A stretch of DNA of 64,000 nucleotides from Rhodocyclaceae bacterium (GCA_013426785.1 JACDZI010000006.1:1-64000), one strand, 5' to 3'. Shown: positions 24,650 through 34,490, numbered from the stretch's first letter. The notes: generated from the sequence alone by a model not told the origin. Numbers and translations: made by a program.

Positions 24650-25408
24650 ATGTCTGCCACCTACAAGCTCGTTCTGCTTCGCCACGGCGAATCCACCTGG
24701 AACCAGGAAAACCGCTTTACCGGCTGGACCGATGTCGGACTGACCGAAAAAGGCCTGGCCGAAGCCAAGGCCGCCGGACAACTGCTCAAGGCAGAGGGTT
24801 TCGATTTCGACATCGCCTACACCTCGGTACTCAAGCGCGCGATCAAGACCCTGTGGACCGTCCTGGAGGAGATGGACCGCCTGTGGCTTCCGGTGCAGCA
24901 CTCCTGGCGTCTTAATGAGCGGCATTACGGTGCCCTGCAGGGCCTCAACAAGGCCGAGACGGCAGCCAAGTTCGGCGACGAACAAGTGCTGGTCTGGCGC
25001 CGCGCCTACGACACGCCGCCGCCAGCGCTCGAAAAGACCGATCCGCGCTACGACAGCCGTGATCCGCGTTACATCAACCTCGCCCCCGGCCTGTTCCCCA
25101 CCACCGAATGCCTCAAGGACACAGTCGAGCGCTTCCTGCCGTTCTGGTTCGACACTATTGCCCCAGCCGTCAAGTCCGGCAAGCGCGTGCTAGTGACGGC
25201 GCACGGCAACAGCCTGCGCGCCCTGATCAAATATCTCGACAATATTTCCGACAACGACATTGTCAACCTCAACATTCCCACCGGCCAGCCGCTGGTCTAT
25301 GAGTTCGATGTCGACCTGAAGCCGCTGCGCAGCTACTACCTGGCCGATCCCGCCGCCATCGCCGCCGCGCAGGCGGCCGTGGCCAATCAGGGCAAAGCCA
25401 AGGGTTGA
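24650..25408 (+). CDS. gpmA: 2,3-bisphosphoglycerate-dependent phosphoglycerate mutase
   Basis: Interconverts 3- and 2-phosphoglycerate in glycolysis and gluconeogenesis. The 252-residue dPGM has the catalytic motif [10 protein letters not shown] (phospho-His12), [30 protein letters not shown] with the catalytic acid, and the second His in [11 protein letters not shown]. The length matches E. coli GpmA. Its TGA overlaps the TTG start of envC, the usual betaproteobacterial gpmA-envC-ctpA order. Confidence 0.97.
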   Translation: MSATYKLVLLRHGESTWNQENRFTGWTDVGLTEKGLAEAKAAGQLLKAEGFDFDIAYTSVLKRAIKTLWTVLEEMDRLWLPVQHSWRLNERHYGALQGLNKAETAAKFGDEQVLVWRRAYDTPPPALEKTDPRYDSRDPRYINLAPGLFPTTECLKDTVERFLPFWFDTIAPAVKSGKRVLVTAHGNSLRALIKYLDNISDNDIVNLNIPTGQPLVYEFDVDLKPLRSYYLADPAAIAAAQAAVANQGKAKG

Positions 25409-26610
25409 TCGGCAAGCTCGCGCTCTCTTTGCTGCTGTTGCTGCCGGTCGCCGCGCAGGCTGCGGGGGAACGCGAGAAGGCCAGGCTCGAATCATTGCGC
25501 GACCGGCGGGTGGCGCTCGAAAAGCAGCTCAAGGCCTCTGAGTCATCCCGCGCAGAAACGGCCGACCAACTGCGCGAGACCGACCAGGCCATTTCTGCCG
25601 TCGGCAGTAAGCTGCGTGTGCTGGGCGACGAGCGGGCCGCGGCGCGGGGTGAACTCAACGAACGCGAACGCGAACTCAAACAACTTGAACGTCAGGTGGC
25701 GCCCCGCCAGGCCCAACTGGCGCAGTTGCTGCGCCATCAGTTCCGTCCGCTTGACGACGATGCACGGGCCGGCCTGCTGGCCAGGGGCGACCCAGCCGAG
25801 GCAGCCCGCGATCGCCATTTCCTTGCCCTGCTGTCGCAGGCGAAAGCCGGTCTGATCGCCGATTTGCGGCGCGATGCGGCGGAAACCCGCCGCCTGGCCG
25901 GCGAAGTGCAGCAGCATAGCGACAAACTCGCCGAACTGGCACGGCGCGAAGAAGACGAGCGCGCCACGTTGCGCCAGCGCCAGCAGGAACGTCAGGCCGT
26001 GCTGGCGAAGCTTGGCAGCCAGATCAAGGCTCAGCGCCGCGAGATCGAGACACTGAAGCAGAACGAGGGGCGTCTCGGCAAGCTGATCGCTTCGCTGGCC
26101 AAGCCGCCGCCAGCCGCGAAGAAACCCGCGCCGGCCGGCAAGTTACCTTCCCCGCCCCTTTCTGCCGAACCCACCAATGCCGGCGGCGATTTCACCCGGT
26201 TGCGCGGCAAGCTGGCCTTGCCGGTCAAAGGGAGTGTCGCGGCACATTTCGGCAAGCGTCGCGAGGATGGCCAGTCGGTCTGGAAAGGCGTATTTTTCCG
26301 AGCCGCCGAGGGCATCGATGTGCGCGCGGTTGCCGCCGGTACGGTGGTTTTCGCCGACTGGCTGCGCGGCTATGGCAACCTGATCATCATCGACCATGAC
26401 GACGACTTTTTGTCGGTCTATGGCAACAACCAGTCACTGCTGGCCGACGTGGGTAAAAAAGTCGGCGCCGGCAGCACCGTAGCGACCGTTGGCACCGGTG
26501 TCGGAGGCGGGGTGGGCGGTGGCGGAGGGCAGCCGGAATCGGGTTTATACTTTGAACTCAGACATCAGGGCCGGGCCTTCGATCCGGCGAAGTGGCTGGG
26601 CGTGCGCTAG
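25405..26610 (+). CDS. envC: murein hydrolase activator EnvC
   Basis: A periplasmic activator of the AmiA/AmiB amidases at division. The 401-residue protein starts at a TTG overlapping the gpmA stop, with a signal peptide ending at AQA (near residue 18), a long coiled coil (about 20-225), a Pro/Ala/Lys linker, and a LytM domain. That domain lacks the zinc ligands ([10 protein letters not shown] where hydrolases have HxGxD), as expected for EnvC. Repeat copy G lies in the LytM domain and reads KVGAGST; a run of ten glycines and valines follows shortly after. Both lie on surface turns, judging by EnvC homologues, so function may be kept. ctpA follows after 43 nt. Confidence 0.9.
   Translation: MIGKLALSLLLLLPVAAQAAGEREKARLESLRDRRVALEKQLKASESSRAETADQLRETDQAISAVGSKLRVLGDERAAARGELNERERELKQLERQVAPRQAQLAQLLRHQFRPLDDDARAGLLARGDPAEAARDRHFLALLSQAKAGLIADLRRDAAETRRLAGEVQQHSDKLAELARREEDERATLRQRQQERQAVLAKLGSQIKAQRREIETLKQNEGRLGKLIASLAKPPPAAKKPAPAGKLPSPPLSAEPTNAGGDFTRLRGKLALPVKGSVAAHFGKRREDGQSVWKGVFFRAAEGIDVRAVAAGTVVFADWLRGYGNLIIIDHDDDFLSVYGNNQSLLADVGKKVGAGSTVATVGTGVGGGVGGGGGQPESGLYFELRHQGRAFDPAKWLGVR
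26455..26479 (+). repeat. dispersed 25-nt repeat, copy G (inside envC)
   Basis: The copy (AAAAGTCGGCGCCGGC then AGCACCG) is in frame within the LytM domain of envC and is translated as KVGAGST. Confidence 0.7.
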
Positions 26611-26653
26611 CGCTCTTTCATCTTGGGTGCCGGCATCATTCAGAGGGGTTCGT

Positions 26654-28057
26654 ATGCGTAGCAAGCTGCAAAAAATTGGCCTGGTGGGCGCGGGCGTTGT
26701 CGTTGGCGTGTTGGTGAGCCTCAATTTTTCGGCCATCGCCCAGCGCGATGCCATGCCGTTGCCGGTCGAGGAACTGCGCAGCTTCACCGACGTCTATAGC
26801 GCCATCAAGCAGGGTTACGTCGAGCCGGTTGATGACAAGCAGCTCATCACGCATGCCATCAGTGGCATGCTGGCCAATCTCGATCCGCACTCCGCCTATC
26901 TGGATGCTGATGCCTTCAAGGACCTGCAAGTCTCGACGCAGGGCGAGTTCGGTGGCCTCGGCATCGAGGTCGGCATGGAAGATGGCCTGGTCAAGGTCGT
27001 CTCGCCGATCGAGGATACGCCTGCCTATCGGGCCGGCGTCAAGAGCGGCGACCTGATCATCAAGCTCGACGAAACTCCGGTCAAGGGCATGACGCTCAAC
27101 GACGCCGTCAAGCGCATGCGCGGCAAGCCCAAGACCTCGATCAAACTCACCATCCTGCGCAAGGGCGAGTCCAAGCCGCTCGAGTTCACCATCGAGCGCG
27201 ACAAGATCAAGGTGCAGAGTGTCAAGTCCAAGACCATCGAACCCGGTTATGGCTATGTCCGTATTACCCAGTTCCAGGAAGAGACTGCGCCCGATATGGT
27301 GCGTCACCTCGACAAGCTCTACAAGGCCGATCTCGAAGCCAAGGGTACCGGCCTCAAGGGCCTGGTGCTCGACCTGCGCAATGATCCCGGTGGCCTGCTG
27401 CACGGTGCGGTGGGCGTGTCAGCCGCCTTCCTGCCGCCCAACAGCCTGATCGTCTCGACCGACGGGCGCGTCGATGATGCCAAGCACCGCTACACGGCGG
27501 CGCGCGAAGATTATCTGCGCGGCACCCGCGAGGACTTCATGAAGCAGTTGCCGGAAGGCGTGCGCAGCGTGCCGATGATCGTGCTCGTCAATGGTGGTTC
27601 GGCTTCGGCCTCTGAGATCGTTGCCGGTGCCTTGCAGGACCACAAGCGCGCGGTCGTCATGGGCACGCAGACCTTCGGCAAGGGTTCGGTCCAAACGGTG
27701 CTGCCGCTGTCGAACAAGACGGCCATCAAGCTCACCACGGCGCGTTATTTCACGCCGAGCGGCCGTTCCATCCAGGCCAAGGGCATCACGCCGGACATCA
27801 CCGTCGAGGAAACGGCGAACGGCAATTCACGCGAACGCCTGCGTGAAGCCGATCTTGACCGTCACCTTGCCAACGGCAAGGAAGACGAAAAATCGGCGCC
27901 CAAGAAGGAGAAAACCGACAAGCCGCCAAAGGACGGCGGCAAGGATGCCGAGAAGGATGATGCCCATGCTGCGCCCTTCGAGCCAGCCTCAAAGAACGAC
28001 TATCAGATGGTTCAGGCGATGAACCTGCTCAAGGCCCTGCAAGTGGTCAAAAAATGA
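26654..28057 (+). CDS. ctpA: carboxy-terminal processing protease (S41)
   Basis: A 467-residue periplasmic serine protease of the CtpA type. An N-terminal signal/anchor (about 7-27) is followed by a PDZ domain (about 85-165; GGLGIEVGMEDGLVKVVSP) and the S41 core with the catalytic Ser in NGGSASASEIVAGAL and the Lys in GTQTFGKGSVQT. A Lys/Asp-rich linker (about 415-445) precedes a conserved tail. CtpA-type proteases process or degrade periplasmic proteins, including murein enzymes, which fits its place behind envC. The start at 26654 is the only one that gives the signal segment. It overlaps the next gene by four bases. Confidence 0.94.
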   Translation: MRSKLQKIGLVGAGVVVGVLVSLNFSAIAQRDAMPLPVEELRSFTDVYSAIKQGYVEPVDDKQLITHAISGMLANLDPHSAYLDADAFKDLQVSTQGEFGGLGIEVGMEDGLVKVVSPIEDTPAYRAGVKSGDLIIKLDETPVKGMTLNDAVKRMRGKPKTSIKLTILRKGESKPLEFTIERDKIKVQSVKSKTIEPGYGYVRITQFQEETAPDMVRHLDKLYKADLEAKGTGLKGLVLDLRNDPGGLLHGAVGVSAAFLPPNSLIVSTDGRVDDAKHRYTAAREDYLRGTREDFMKQLPEGVRSVPMIVLVNGGSASASEIVAGALQDHKRAVVMGTQTFGKGSVQTVLPLSNKTAIKLTTARYFTPSGRSIQAKGITPDITVEETANGNSRERLREADLDRHLANGKEDEKSAPKKEKTDKPPKDGGKDAEKDDAHAAPFEPASKNDYQMVQAMNLLKALQVVKK

Positions 28058-28518
28058 ATCCCGAGCGCGCCCGCCAGCTTCGTGACCAGGAGCGCGGCCT
28101 GCACCGGCCGCATCCGCTGGCCATGCAGGCGGCGACGCGCAAGCAACGCGAGATCCGTTTCTGCAAGCTGAAGACGCAGCAACTGGACGAGGCCTTCGAC
28201 CTGTTGGCGGCTATGCCCCGGCTGGAAGTTGCGCATGGCGCCCTGCCGAATGGCATCGCGGTCTGGTACGAGATCGCCGACTACAGCATGGAAGCCCTTG
28301 AAAAGATGCTCGAAGACCACGGTTTCCATCTCGAAAACACGCTCTACTGCAAGTTGATCCGCGCGCTGGTTTACTTCACCGAGGAAACGCAGCGCCGCAA
28401 TCTGGGCCAGCCGGAGCGGCTCATCAAGAAATCCCACGAAGTCTACTCGAAGGCTTGGGAACACCACCCCCACGGCGACCACGACGACACCCCGCCGGAT
28501 CTGCGGGAAGAAAAATAA
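28054..28518 (+). CDS. conserved hypothetical protein (ctpA-moeB interval)
   Basis: I do not recognise this 154-residue protein by function. The N-terminal part is basic (RARQLRDQERGLHRPHP), the middle (about 55-95; LEVAHGALPNGIAVWYEIADYSMEALEKMLEDHGF) has a strand-turn-strand-helix pattern like a ferredoxin-type fold without metal cysteines, and the tail is rich in His and Asp (EHHPHGDHDD), which could bind metal. It has no signal peptide. It is translationally coupled to ctpA (ATGA overlap) and ends 10 nt before moeB, so it is a real gene of that operon. Confidence 0.75.
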   Translation: MNPERARQLRDQERGLHRPHPLAMQAATRKQREIRFCKLKTQQLDEAFDLLAAMPRLEVAHGALPNGIAVWYEIADYSMEALEKMLEDHGFHLENTLYCKLIRALVYFTEETQRRNLGQPERLIKKSHEVYSKAWEHHPHGDHDDTPPDLREEK

Positions 28519-28528
28519 GGTTTGCACC

Positions 28529-29278
28529 ATGGATGACGATGGGCTGCTGCGGTACAGCCGTCACATCTTGCTGCCGCAGATCGGCATCGATGGCCAGGAA
28601 AAACTCCGTGCCGCCCGTGCCTTGGTACTGGGTGCCGGGGGTCTGGGTTCGCCCGCCGCCCTCTACCTCGCCTCGGCCGGCATCGGCACGCTGGCGCTGG
28701 CGGATGGCGACACGGTCGACCTGACCAACCTGCAACGCCAGATCCTGCATCGCACTGCCGCCATCGGCCAGCCCAAGGTGGCTTCGGGCGCGTACACGCT
28801 CGCCGAAATCAACCCCGACTGCCGCGTGATTCCGTTGCAGGTGCGATTAGCTGGGGCGCGCCTGGAATTGGAGGTTGCCGCCGCCGATGTGGTACTCGAC
28901 TGCTCGGACAATTTTGCCACCCGTCATGCCGTCAACCGCGCCTGCGTGAAGTTCAGGAAGCCGCTGGTGTCGGGAGCGGTGATCCGTTTCGACGGTCAAG
29001 TGGCCGTCTTCGATTCGCGACAGGACGCGGCCCCCTGCTACCACTGCCTGTTCCCGGAGGCCGACGAGGTCGAGGAAGTGCGTTGCGCGGTGATGGGGGT
29101 GTTCGCCCCGCTGGTCGGCATCATCGGCGCCATGCAGGCCGCGGAAGCCCTGAAGCTGCTGATCGGCTGCGGGACTTCGCTGGCCGGCCGCCTGCTGCTG
29201 CTCGACGGTCTGGCGATGGAATGGCGCAGCATCGGCGTGCCGCGCGATCCCGGCTGCGCGGTCTGCGGCGCTCAGTAA
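28529..29278 (+). CDS. moeB: MoeB/ThiF-family adenylyltransferase
   Basis: An E1-like enzyme of 249 residues that adenylates the C-terminal glycine of MoaD or ThiS for sulfur transfer. The nucleotide-binding loop is [15 protein letters not shown], the adenylation region has [14 protein letters not shown], and the metal-site cysteines are in CYHCLFPE and CAVCG. The conserved Cys in [16 protein letters not shown] is present. MoeB and ThiF cannot be told apart with confidence here; the presence of mog in this window shows that the molybdenum cofactor is made. It overlaps the convergent FKBP gene by seven bases. Confidence 0.9.
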   Translation: MDDDGLLRYSRHILLPQIGIDGQEKLRAARALVLGAGGLGSPAALYLASAGIGTLALADGDTVDLTNLQRQILHRTAAIGQPKVASGAYTLAEINPDCRVIPLQVRLAGARLELEVAAADVVLDCSDNFATRHAVNRACVKFRKPLVSGAVIRFDGQVAVFDSRQDAAPCYHCLFPEADEVEEVRCAVMGVFAPLVGIIGAMQAAEALKLLIGCGTSLAGRLLLLDGLAMEWRSIGVPRDPGCAVCGAQ

Positions 29279-29616
29279 ATCTCCAGCAACTCCACCTCGA
29301 ACACCAGCGTCGCATTGGGCGGTATTACCCCGCCGGCACCCCGCGCACCATAGCCAAGTTCGGGCGGGATGGTCAGCTTGCGCGCCCCCCCAACCTTCAT
29401 GCCCTGTACCCCTTCGTCCCAGCCGGCGATGACGCGTCCGCCGCCGAGGGGAAAATTGAAGGGATCGTCACGATCCTTGCTCGAATCGAATTTTTTGCCG
29501 TCAGTCAGCCAGCCGGTGTAATGCACCGAGACATTCCTGAAGGCCTCGGCGGGTTCGCCCGTGCCTGTCTTGAGGTCTTCGATCACGAGGCCGCTGGCGG
29601 TGGTGGTGATTGTCAT
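29272..29616 (-). CDS. FKBP-type peptidyl-prolyl isomerase
   Basis: A 114-residue single-domain FKBP that speeds cis-trans isomerisation of prolyl bonds. Motifs: [75 protein letters not shown]. There is no signal peptide, so it is cytosolic. It overlaps ribD by four bases (ATGA) and is the last gene of the glyA-nrdR-ribD run. Confidence 0.94.
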   Translation of the reverse strand: MTITTTASGLVIEDLKTGTGEPAEAFRNVSVHYTGWLTDGKKFDSSKDRDDPFNFPLGGGRVIAGWDEGVQGMKVGGARKLTIPPELGYGARGAGGVIPPNATLVFEVELLEIY

Positions 29617-30764
29617 GGATAGTTTCCTTCGGGTGGGTGTATTGGCAGCAGGCGCGCCAGGAGGCGTTGGTCGGCGCCCAGCATGCGGCGGTCGGTCACG
29701 GTCAGCCGTCGGGCGTGCGCAAGTTCTTTCATCAGACCGAGGTCCGCCATGCCGCGCGCGGCGTCGCCCAGCAGCAGCGGCGCTTGGTAGATCAGCAGTT
29801 CATCGACCAGACCGGCGGCGAGCAGGGCGCCATTCAGCCGCATGCCGCCCTCGACGAGAACCTCGTTGATGCCCCGACTGCCAAGCTCCATCAGCATTGC
29901 CGGCAGATCGACCTTGCCCGCAGTATTTGGCAGGACGACCGTTTCGCAGCCGCGTTCTGCCAGGGCCGTCATTTTCCCGACGTCTGGCTGCGCCGTGAAG
30001 ATAATTGTCGGCCGTTCCAGCAGGCACGCCTCCAGCGGGACTTCCAGCCGGCTATCGACGACGACCGCCAGAGGTTGCCGGGTCGTCGCCACCTCGCGCA
30101 CGGTGAGGCGTGGATTGTCGTTGTGAACCGTGCCGCTGCCAGTCAGCACGGCGCAGGAACGCGCGCGCCAGGCGTGGGCGTCGCGGCGCGCCTCCGGCCC
30201 GGTGATCCACTGCGATCGGCCGTTGGCCAGCGCGGTCTTGCCATCGAGGCTCATCGCCACCTTGAGGCGCAGCCAGGGCCGGCCGCGCGTCATGCGCGCG
30301 ATGAAGCCGATGTTCAGCTCGCGCGCCTCGGCTTCCAGCAGGCCGCTCTCGACGCGGATGCCGGCGGCGGCAAGCCTTGCCAGCCCCTGGCCGGCGACCA
30401 GCGGATTGGGGTCGCGCATGGCGACTACGACGCGCGTGACCCCTGCCGCGATCAAGGCATCGGCGCAGGGTGGCGTGCGGCCGTGGTGGCTGCAAGGTTC
30501 GAGGGTGACGTAGGCGGTACAGTTCGCCGTCCCGCCAGCGCCGACTTTTGAGGCAACTGAGTGCAGGGCGTTGATCTCGGCGTGCGGCCCACCGGCTTTT
30601 TCATGCCAGCCGCTGCCGATGATGGCTCCCTCCTTGGCTAGCACGCAGCCGACGCGCGGGTTAGGGGTGGTGGTGAACAGGCCATGCGCCGCCAGTCGCA
30701 ACGCCTCGGCCATGCAGGCGTGATCGGTGGCGCTGAAATTCACCGGCTTACTTGGCGGGGGCAC
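29613..30764 (-). CDS. ribD: bifunctional riboflavin biosynthesis deaminase/reductase
   Basis: Catalyses the second and third steps of riboflavin synthesis. The N-terminal zinc deaminase (about 10-140) has HAE (His61, Glu63) and PC...PPC with Cys91 and Cys100; the C-terminal reductase (about 150-365) has [12 protein letters not shown] and [12 protein letters not shown]. Total length of 383 is slightly above the norm of about 365. Residues 73-80, KVGAGGTA, come from repeat copy H and lie between two conserved deaminase elements where E. coli RibD has a shorter loop. The gene overlaps nrdR by 17 bases, the usual neighbour. Confidence 0.95.
   Translation of the reverse strand: MPPPSKPVNFSATDHACMAEALRLAAHGLFTTTPNPRVGCVLAKEGAIIGSGWHEKAGGPHAEINALHSVASKVGAGGTANCTAYVTLEPCSHHGRTPPCADALIAAGVTRVVVAMRDPNPLVAGQGLARLAAAGIRVESGLLEAEARELNIGFIARMTRGRPWLRLKVAMSLDGKTALANGRSQWITGPEARRDAHAWRARSCAVLTGSGTVHNDNPRLTVREVATTRQPLAVVVDSRLEVPLEACLLERPTIIFTAQPDVGKMTALAERGCETVVLPNTAGKVDLPAMLMELGSRGINEVLVEGGMRLNGALLAAGLVDELLIYQAPLLLGDAARGMADLGLMKELAHARRLTVTDRRMLGADQRLLARLLPIHPPEGNYP
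30526..30551 (-). repeat. dispersed 25-nt repeat, copy H (inside ribD)
   Basis: A consensus-exact core in the sense direction of ribD, translated in frame as KVGAGGTA between the HAE and PC motifs of the deaminase domain. Confidence 0.9.
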
Positions 30765-31221
30765 ATCGCCGCGGCGCCTTCACTTCACGGATCACGTCAG
30801 AGAATTCATCGACGTCGGCGAAGTTGCGATAGACCGAGGCAAAGCGGATGTAGGCGATCTTGTCGAGCTTCTTCAGTTCGCGCATCACCAGTTCGCCAAC
30901 CCGGTCGGAAGGCACCTCGCGTTCGGCGAGTTGCACCAGCTTGTCCTCGATGCGGTCGATGGCGGCCTCGACGCCCTCGGTGGCGACGGGGCGCTTGCGC
31001 AGGGCGAGCATCAGGCTCGAACGCATTTTGTCCCGGTCGTAGTCGACGCGGCTGCCGTTCTTCTTCACCACCAGCGGCAGTTGTAGCTCGATACGCTCGT
31101 AGGTGGTGAAGCGCTTGTCGCAATGCAGGCAACGCCGGCGGCGACGGACGGTATCGCCTTCCTCGTTCTCGCGGGTATCGACGACCTGGGTATTGTCCTC
31201 ACCGCAGTAAGGACACTTCAT
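30748..31221 (-). CDS. nrdR: transcriptional repressor NrdR
   Basis: A 157-residue repressor of ribonucleotide reductase genes. The zinc ribbon uses Cys3, Cys6, Cys31 and Cys34 (CPYC ... CLHC), and an ATP-cone follows (about 46-136; [17 protein letters not shown]). It senses dATP/ATP balance and binds paired NrdR boxes; no box is evident here. It lies 3 nt behind glyA, the common proteobacterial arrangement. Confidence 0.97.
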   Translation of the reverse strand: MKCPYCGEDNTQVVDTRENEEGDTVRRRRRCLHCDKRFTTYERIELQLPLVVKKNGSRVDYDRDKMRSSLMLALRKRPVATEGVEAAIDRIEDKLVQLAEREVPSDRVGELVMRELKKLDKIAYIRFASVYRNFADVDEFSDVIREVKAPRRCAPAK

Positions 31222-31224
31222 CGA

Positions 31225-32472
31225 TCAGTCACCATAAACGGGGAATTTCTGGCACAGCGCCGCCACCTGTTCGCGCACCCTGGCGAGCACCGTCTCGTCC
31301 GTCGGCGCGTCGAGCACGTCGGCGATCAGGTTGGCCACCGTCTCGGCTTCGATCTCGCGGAAGCCGCGCGTCGTCATTGCCGGCGTGCCGATACGGATGC
31401 CGCTGGTGACGAAGGGTTTCTGCGGGTCGTTGGGGATGGCGTTCTTGTTGACCGTGATGTGCGCCTGGCCCAGCGCGGCTTCGGCGTCCTTGCCGGTGAT
31501 GTTTTTGGCTTGCAGGTCGACGAGGAAGACATGGCTCTCGGTGCGGCCCGAGACGATGCGCAGGCCGCGCTGCTTGAGCACCTTGGCCATCACCTGGGCG
31601 TTGCCGATCACCTGCTCCTGATAGACCTTGAAATCCTTGCCCATCGCTTCCTTGAAGGCCACGGCCTTCGCGGCGATCACATGCATCAGAGGGCCGCCCT
31701 GCAGGCCGGGGAAGATGGCGGAGTTGATCGCCTTCTCGTGTTCGGCCTTCATCAGGATCAGGCCGCCGCGCGGGCCGCGCAGGGTCTTGTGGGTGGTCGA
31801 GGTAACGACATCGGCGTGCGGTACCGGGTTCGGGTAGAAGCCGGCAGCGACGAGGCCTGCGTAGTGGGCCATGTCGACCATGAAGATCGCACCGACATCC
31901 TTGGCGATCTTCGCAAAACATTCGAAGTCGATGCGCAGGGCGTAGGCCGAGGCGCCAGCGATGATAAGCTTGGGCTTGTGCTCGCGGGCGAGGCGCTCGA
32001 CTTCCTTGTAGTCGATCGCTTCATTCTCGTCGAGGCCGTAGGGCACGACGTTGAACCACTTGCCCGACATGTTGAGCGACATGCCGTGGGTCAGGTGGCC
32101 GCCGGCAGCGAGGTTCATGCCGAGGAGGGTGTCGCCGGGCTTAAGGAAGGCCATGAACACGGCCTGGTTGGCCTGCGAACCGGAATTGGGCTGCACGTTG
32201 GCGGCCTCCGCCCCGAACAGCTTTTTGACGCGGTTGATGGCCAACTGCTCGGCCACATCGACATGCTCGCAGCCACCGTAATAGCGCTTGCCCGGATAAC
32301 CCTCGGCGTACTTGTTGGTGAGCTGCGAACCCTGGGCTTCGAGGACGGCGCAGGAAACGTAGTTTTCCGAGGCGATCAGCTCAATGTGGTCTTCCTGGCG
32401 GCGATTTTCGTCCGCGATGGCAGCGAACAGTTCGGGGTCGGTGGTGGCGAGGGTGTTTTTCTTGCTAAACAT
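31225..32472 (-). CDS. glyA: serine hydroxymethyltransferase
   Basis: A PLP enzyme of 415 residues that converts serine and tetrahydrofolate into glycine and methylene-tetrahydrofolate. The PLP-binding Lys lies in [16 protein letters not shown] near residue 227; [25 protein letters not shown] and [13 protein letters not shown] are further hallmarks. The start at 32472 (MFSKKNT) gives the standard N-terminus. It heads the glyA-nrdR-ribD-FKBP operon and provides one-carbon units used by thyA and folA, also in this window. Confidence 0.97.
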   Translation of the reverse strand: MFSKKNTLATTDPELFAAIADENRRQEDHIELIASENYVSCAVLEAQGSQLTNKYAEGYPGKRYYGGCEHVDVAEQLAINRVKKLFGAEAANVQPNSGSQANQAVFMAFLKPGDTLLGMNLAAGGHLTHGMSLNMSGKWFNVVPYGLDENEAIDYKEVERLAREHKPKLIIAGASAYALRIDFECFAKIAKDVGAIFMVDMAHYAGLVAAGFYPNPVPHADVVTSTTHKTLRGPRGGLILMKAEHEKAINSAIFPGLQGGPLMHVIAAKAVAFKEAMGKDFKVYQEQVIGNAQVMAKVLKQRGLRIVSGRTESHVFLVDLQAKNITGKDAEAALGQAHITVNKNAIPNDPQKPFVTSGIRIGTPAMTTRGFREIEAETVANLIADVLDAPTDETVLARVREQVAALCQKFPVYGD

Positions 32473-32512
32473 GGCGTTATCCCGGCGGTGGATTGGCAAA
32501 CGGGCATTTTAG

Positions 32513-33160
32513 CTAGATTTCGTCGCGCGCACCGTCCAGATGGTCGCGTTCCGCCCAGGACAGCAGGCTCCAGCAGTCATGGTCGACCTCGATCCAGTTG
32601 ATCGCGCAGTTCGGGATGGCGAAGTTGCGCGGCGTTTCCAGCGCCATGCCGGTGGCCTGCCGGTAGAGGATGTCGAGCACGCCACCGTGGGTGAACAACA
32701 GCACCGTTTTGCCGGGATGACGAGCCAGGACGCCAGCGCAGGTTTCCGCCAGGCGTGCCGCCAAGTCGAGCAGGCTTTCTCCGCCGGCCGGAGCGAAGTG
32801 CGGTTCGCGCGCATGATGGCGGGCGTAGTCGTCGGGATAACGCTCGTGGGCTTCCTCGTAGGTCAGTCCCTGGAATATCCCGTAATGGCGTTCGCGCAGG
32901 CCGGGCAGCAATTGCACCGGCACTTGAGCAAAATGAGGGGTGAGGTGGGCAGTCGCTTCGGCGGTCTGCCGCGCCCGCATCAGGTCGCTGCTGTAGATCG
33001 CGGCGAAGCCTTCGTCGACCAGGGCATTGCCGGTCGCCCGCGCTTGCGCATGGCCCTGTGCCGAAAGCGGAATGTCGATCTGCCCCTGGATGCGCTTGCC
33101 GGCATTCCAGTCGGTTTCGCCATGCCGCACGAAGCACAAGCGGGTGACGACCCGATTCAT
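32513..33160 (-). CDS. histidine phosphatase family protein (CobC/GpmB-like)
   Basis: A 215-residue member of the phosphoglycerate-mutase-like phosphatases. Catalytic motif LCFVRHGETDWN with the phospho-His near residue 11, QGQIDIPLSAQG, the acid in LRERHYGIFQGLTYEEA, and the second His in LLFTHGGVLD. The layout is that of cofactor-independent GpmB/CobC phosphatases, not of dPGM. Substrate unknown. The Met at 33160 is favoured; an upstream extension in frame would be built partly of repeat copy I and intergenic sequence. Confidence 0.88.
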   Translation of the reverse strand: MNRVVTRLCFVRHGETDWNAGKRIQGQIDIPLSAQGHAQARATGNALVDEGFAAIYSSDLMRARQTAEATAHLTPHFAQVPVQLLPGLRERHYGIFQGLTYEEAHERYPDDYARHHAREPHFAPAGGESLLDLAARLAETCAGVLARHPGKTVLLFTHGGVLDILYRQATGMALETPRNFAIPNCAINWIEVDHDCWSLLSWAERDHLDGARDEI

Positions 33161-33165
33161 CACTC

Positions 33166-34296
33166 TTATCCCCGTGCTGCCGGCGCCGACTTTTTCAGCG
33201 GGGGCGCCACGAGTGTCTTTGCCAGGTGCTCGTGCATGTAGTTGTTGAAGCCATTTTCGTTGCGGCCCCAGTTCCAGGCCTGATCCTTGAGGAAACTGGC
33301 ATAGTTGGCGTGGATTTTCCGCCACTGCGGGTTATTGGCGGCCAGCTCGGCATACAGTTCCTGGCTGGCTTTCCAGGCGGCATCCAGCACCGGTTTCGGC
33401 ATGCCGATCAACTTGGTGCCGGTTGCAACGAGTTGTTCGATCGCGTCGGGATTCCAGGTGTCGTAGCGTGCCTGGATGTCCTGATGAGCGGCGGCGGCGG
33501 CAACTTCGACGATGGTCTGGTTTTCATCGGTCAGCACGTCAAAGGCCCGCTGGTTGATGTAAAGGGAGAACTGCGCGCTGCCCTTCCACCAGCCGGGGAA
33601 AGCGTAATACTTGCAGACGTCGTGCAGGCCAAGGCGCAGATCGTCGTGCGGGCTGCCCCACTCGGCCGCATCGAGGCTGCCACGCTGGAGCGCAGAGAAG
33701 GTATCGAGAGAAGACTCTGTGCTGGGTTTGCCGCCGAGCCGTTCGAACACCCGGCTGCCGAGGCCGCCAATGCGCATCTTCAAGCCCTTGAGGTCGCCGG
33801 CCGAGCGTAGTGGCTTGCGATACCAGCCGCCCATCTGGGCACCGGTATTGCCCAGCGGGAAATTGACGACGCCATGTGCCTTGTAGAACTCGCGCAGCAG
33901 GGGGAGGCCGCTGCCATGCTGCATCCAGGCATTCATCTGGCGCGCGTTCATGCCGAAGGGAATGGCATGGTCCAGCGCGAAGGTTTCATCCTTGCCGGCA
34001 TACAGGCCCGGCGAGGTGTGGCCGCACTCAACGCTGCCGCGCTGTACGCTTTCCATCACGCCTCCGGCGGCGATGGATTCTTCGGTCGCCTGCATGGCGA
34101 TCTCGAAGCGGCCGCCCGAAAGCTCCTTCACCAGCCGGATGAAGGTCTGCACCCCCTCATGGGCCACGTCCATCGTCTTGGGAAAACGCGAAGCGAGGCG
34201 CCAGCGGGTCGCTTGACCGGCGTGCACTGCGGGGGCCAGGCCGCTCGCGAGAATTCCCGCCAGACCGGCGGTAACGATGAAACTGCGTCTTTCCAT
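33166..34296 (-). CDS. dctP: TRAP transporter solute-binding protein, TakP-like (paralog 1)
   Basis: A 376-residue periplasmic binding protein of the DctP family, TakP branch (2-oxo acid binding in Rhodobacter). It has a twin-arginine-like signal (MERRSFIVTAGLAGILASG, cleavage after VHA) and the branch hallmarks FGMNARQMNAW, GGWYRKPL, LKMRIGGLGSRVFERLG and PGWW. It is divergent from dctQM across 194 bases and resembles the second binding protein at 36.9-38.0 kb. The last nine residues (KKSAPAARG) and the context of the stop come from repeat copy I, so the natural C-terminus has been replaced. Ligand unknown; a keto acid is likely. Confidence 0.92.
   Translation of the reverse strand: MERRSFIVTAGLAGILASGLAPAVHAGQATRWRLASRFPKTMDVAHEGVQTFIRLVKELSGGRFEIAMQATEESIAAGGVMESVQRGSVECGHTSPGLYAGKDETFALDHAIPFGMNARQMNAWMQHGSGLPLLREFYKAHGVVNFPLGNTGAQMGGWYRKPLRSAGDLKGLKMRIGGLGSRVFERLGGKPSTESSLDTFSALQRGSLDAAEWGSPHDDLRLGLHDVCKYYAFPGWWKGSAQFSLYINQRAFDVLTDENQTIVEVAAAAAHQDIQARYDTWNPDAIEQLVATGTKLIGMPKPVLDAAWKASQELYAELAANNPQWRKIHANYASFLKDQAWNWGRNENGFNNYMHEHLAKTLVAPPLKKSAPAARG
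33173..33197 (-). repeat. dispersed 25-nt repeat, copy I (3' end of dctP)
   Basis: The copy is in the sense direction of the binding-protein gene and encodes its last residues, KKSAPAARG. Two differences from the core create GGCGCC and GCACGG. Confidence 0.75.
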
Positions 34297-34334
34297 GGTG
34301 ATGATCGGGAGATTGTCAGGATCAGGGTGATAGC

Positions 34335-34406
34335 TTAACGGCGACCGTGCATCTAGCCCCTGCGGTTTTCCACAATACGCTGGTCAAGGACGAGCTTAGC
34401 CGTTAA
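34335..34406. promoter_or_regulatory. distant inverted repeat between divergent dctP and dctQM
   Basis: TTAACGGC (34335-34342) and its exact complement GCCGTTAA (34399-34406) lie 56 bases apart in the 194-base divergent promoter region. Such spacing could suit a looping regulator with two half-sites. No -24/-12 sigma-54 element is evident. Nothing else is recognised in this gap apart from the dctQ ribosome site (AAGAGGAG). Confidence 0.35.
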
Positions 34407-34490
34407 CATTGCGCCTTGTCAAAAAAGGTCGGCATCGACTGACCGACAGTATCCGGGCGTCCTTGCCGCCCGCCCCAAGAGGAGCCCTTG

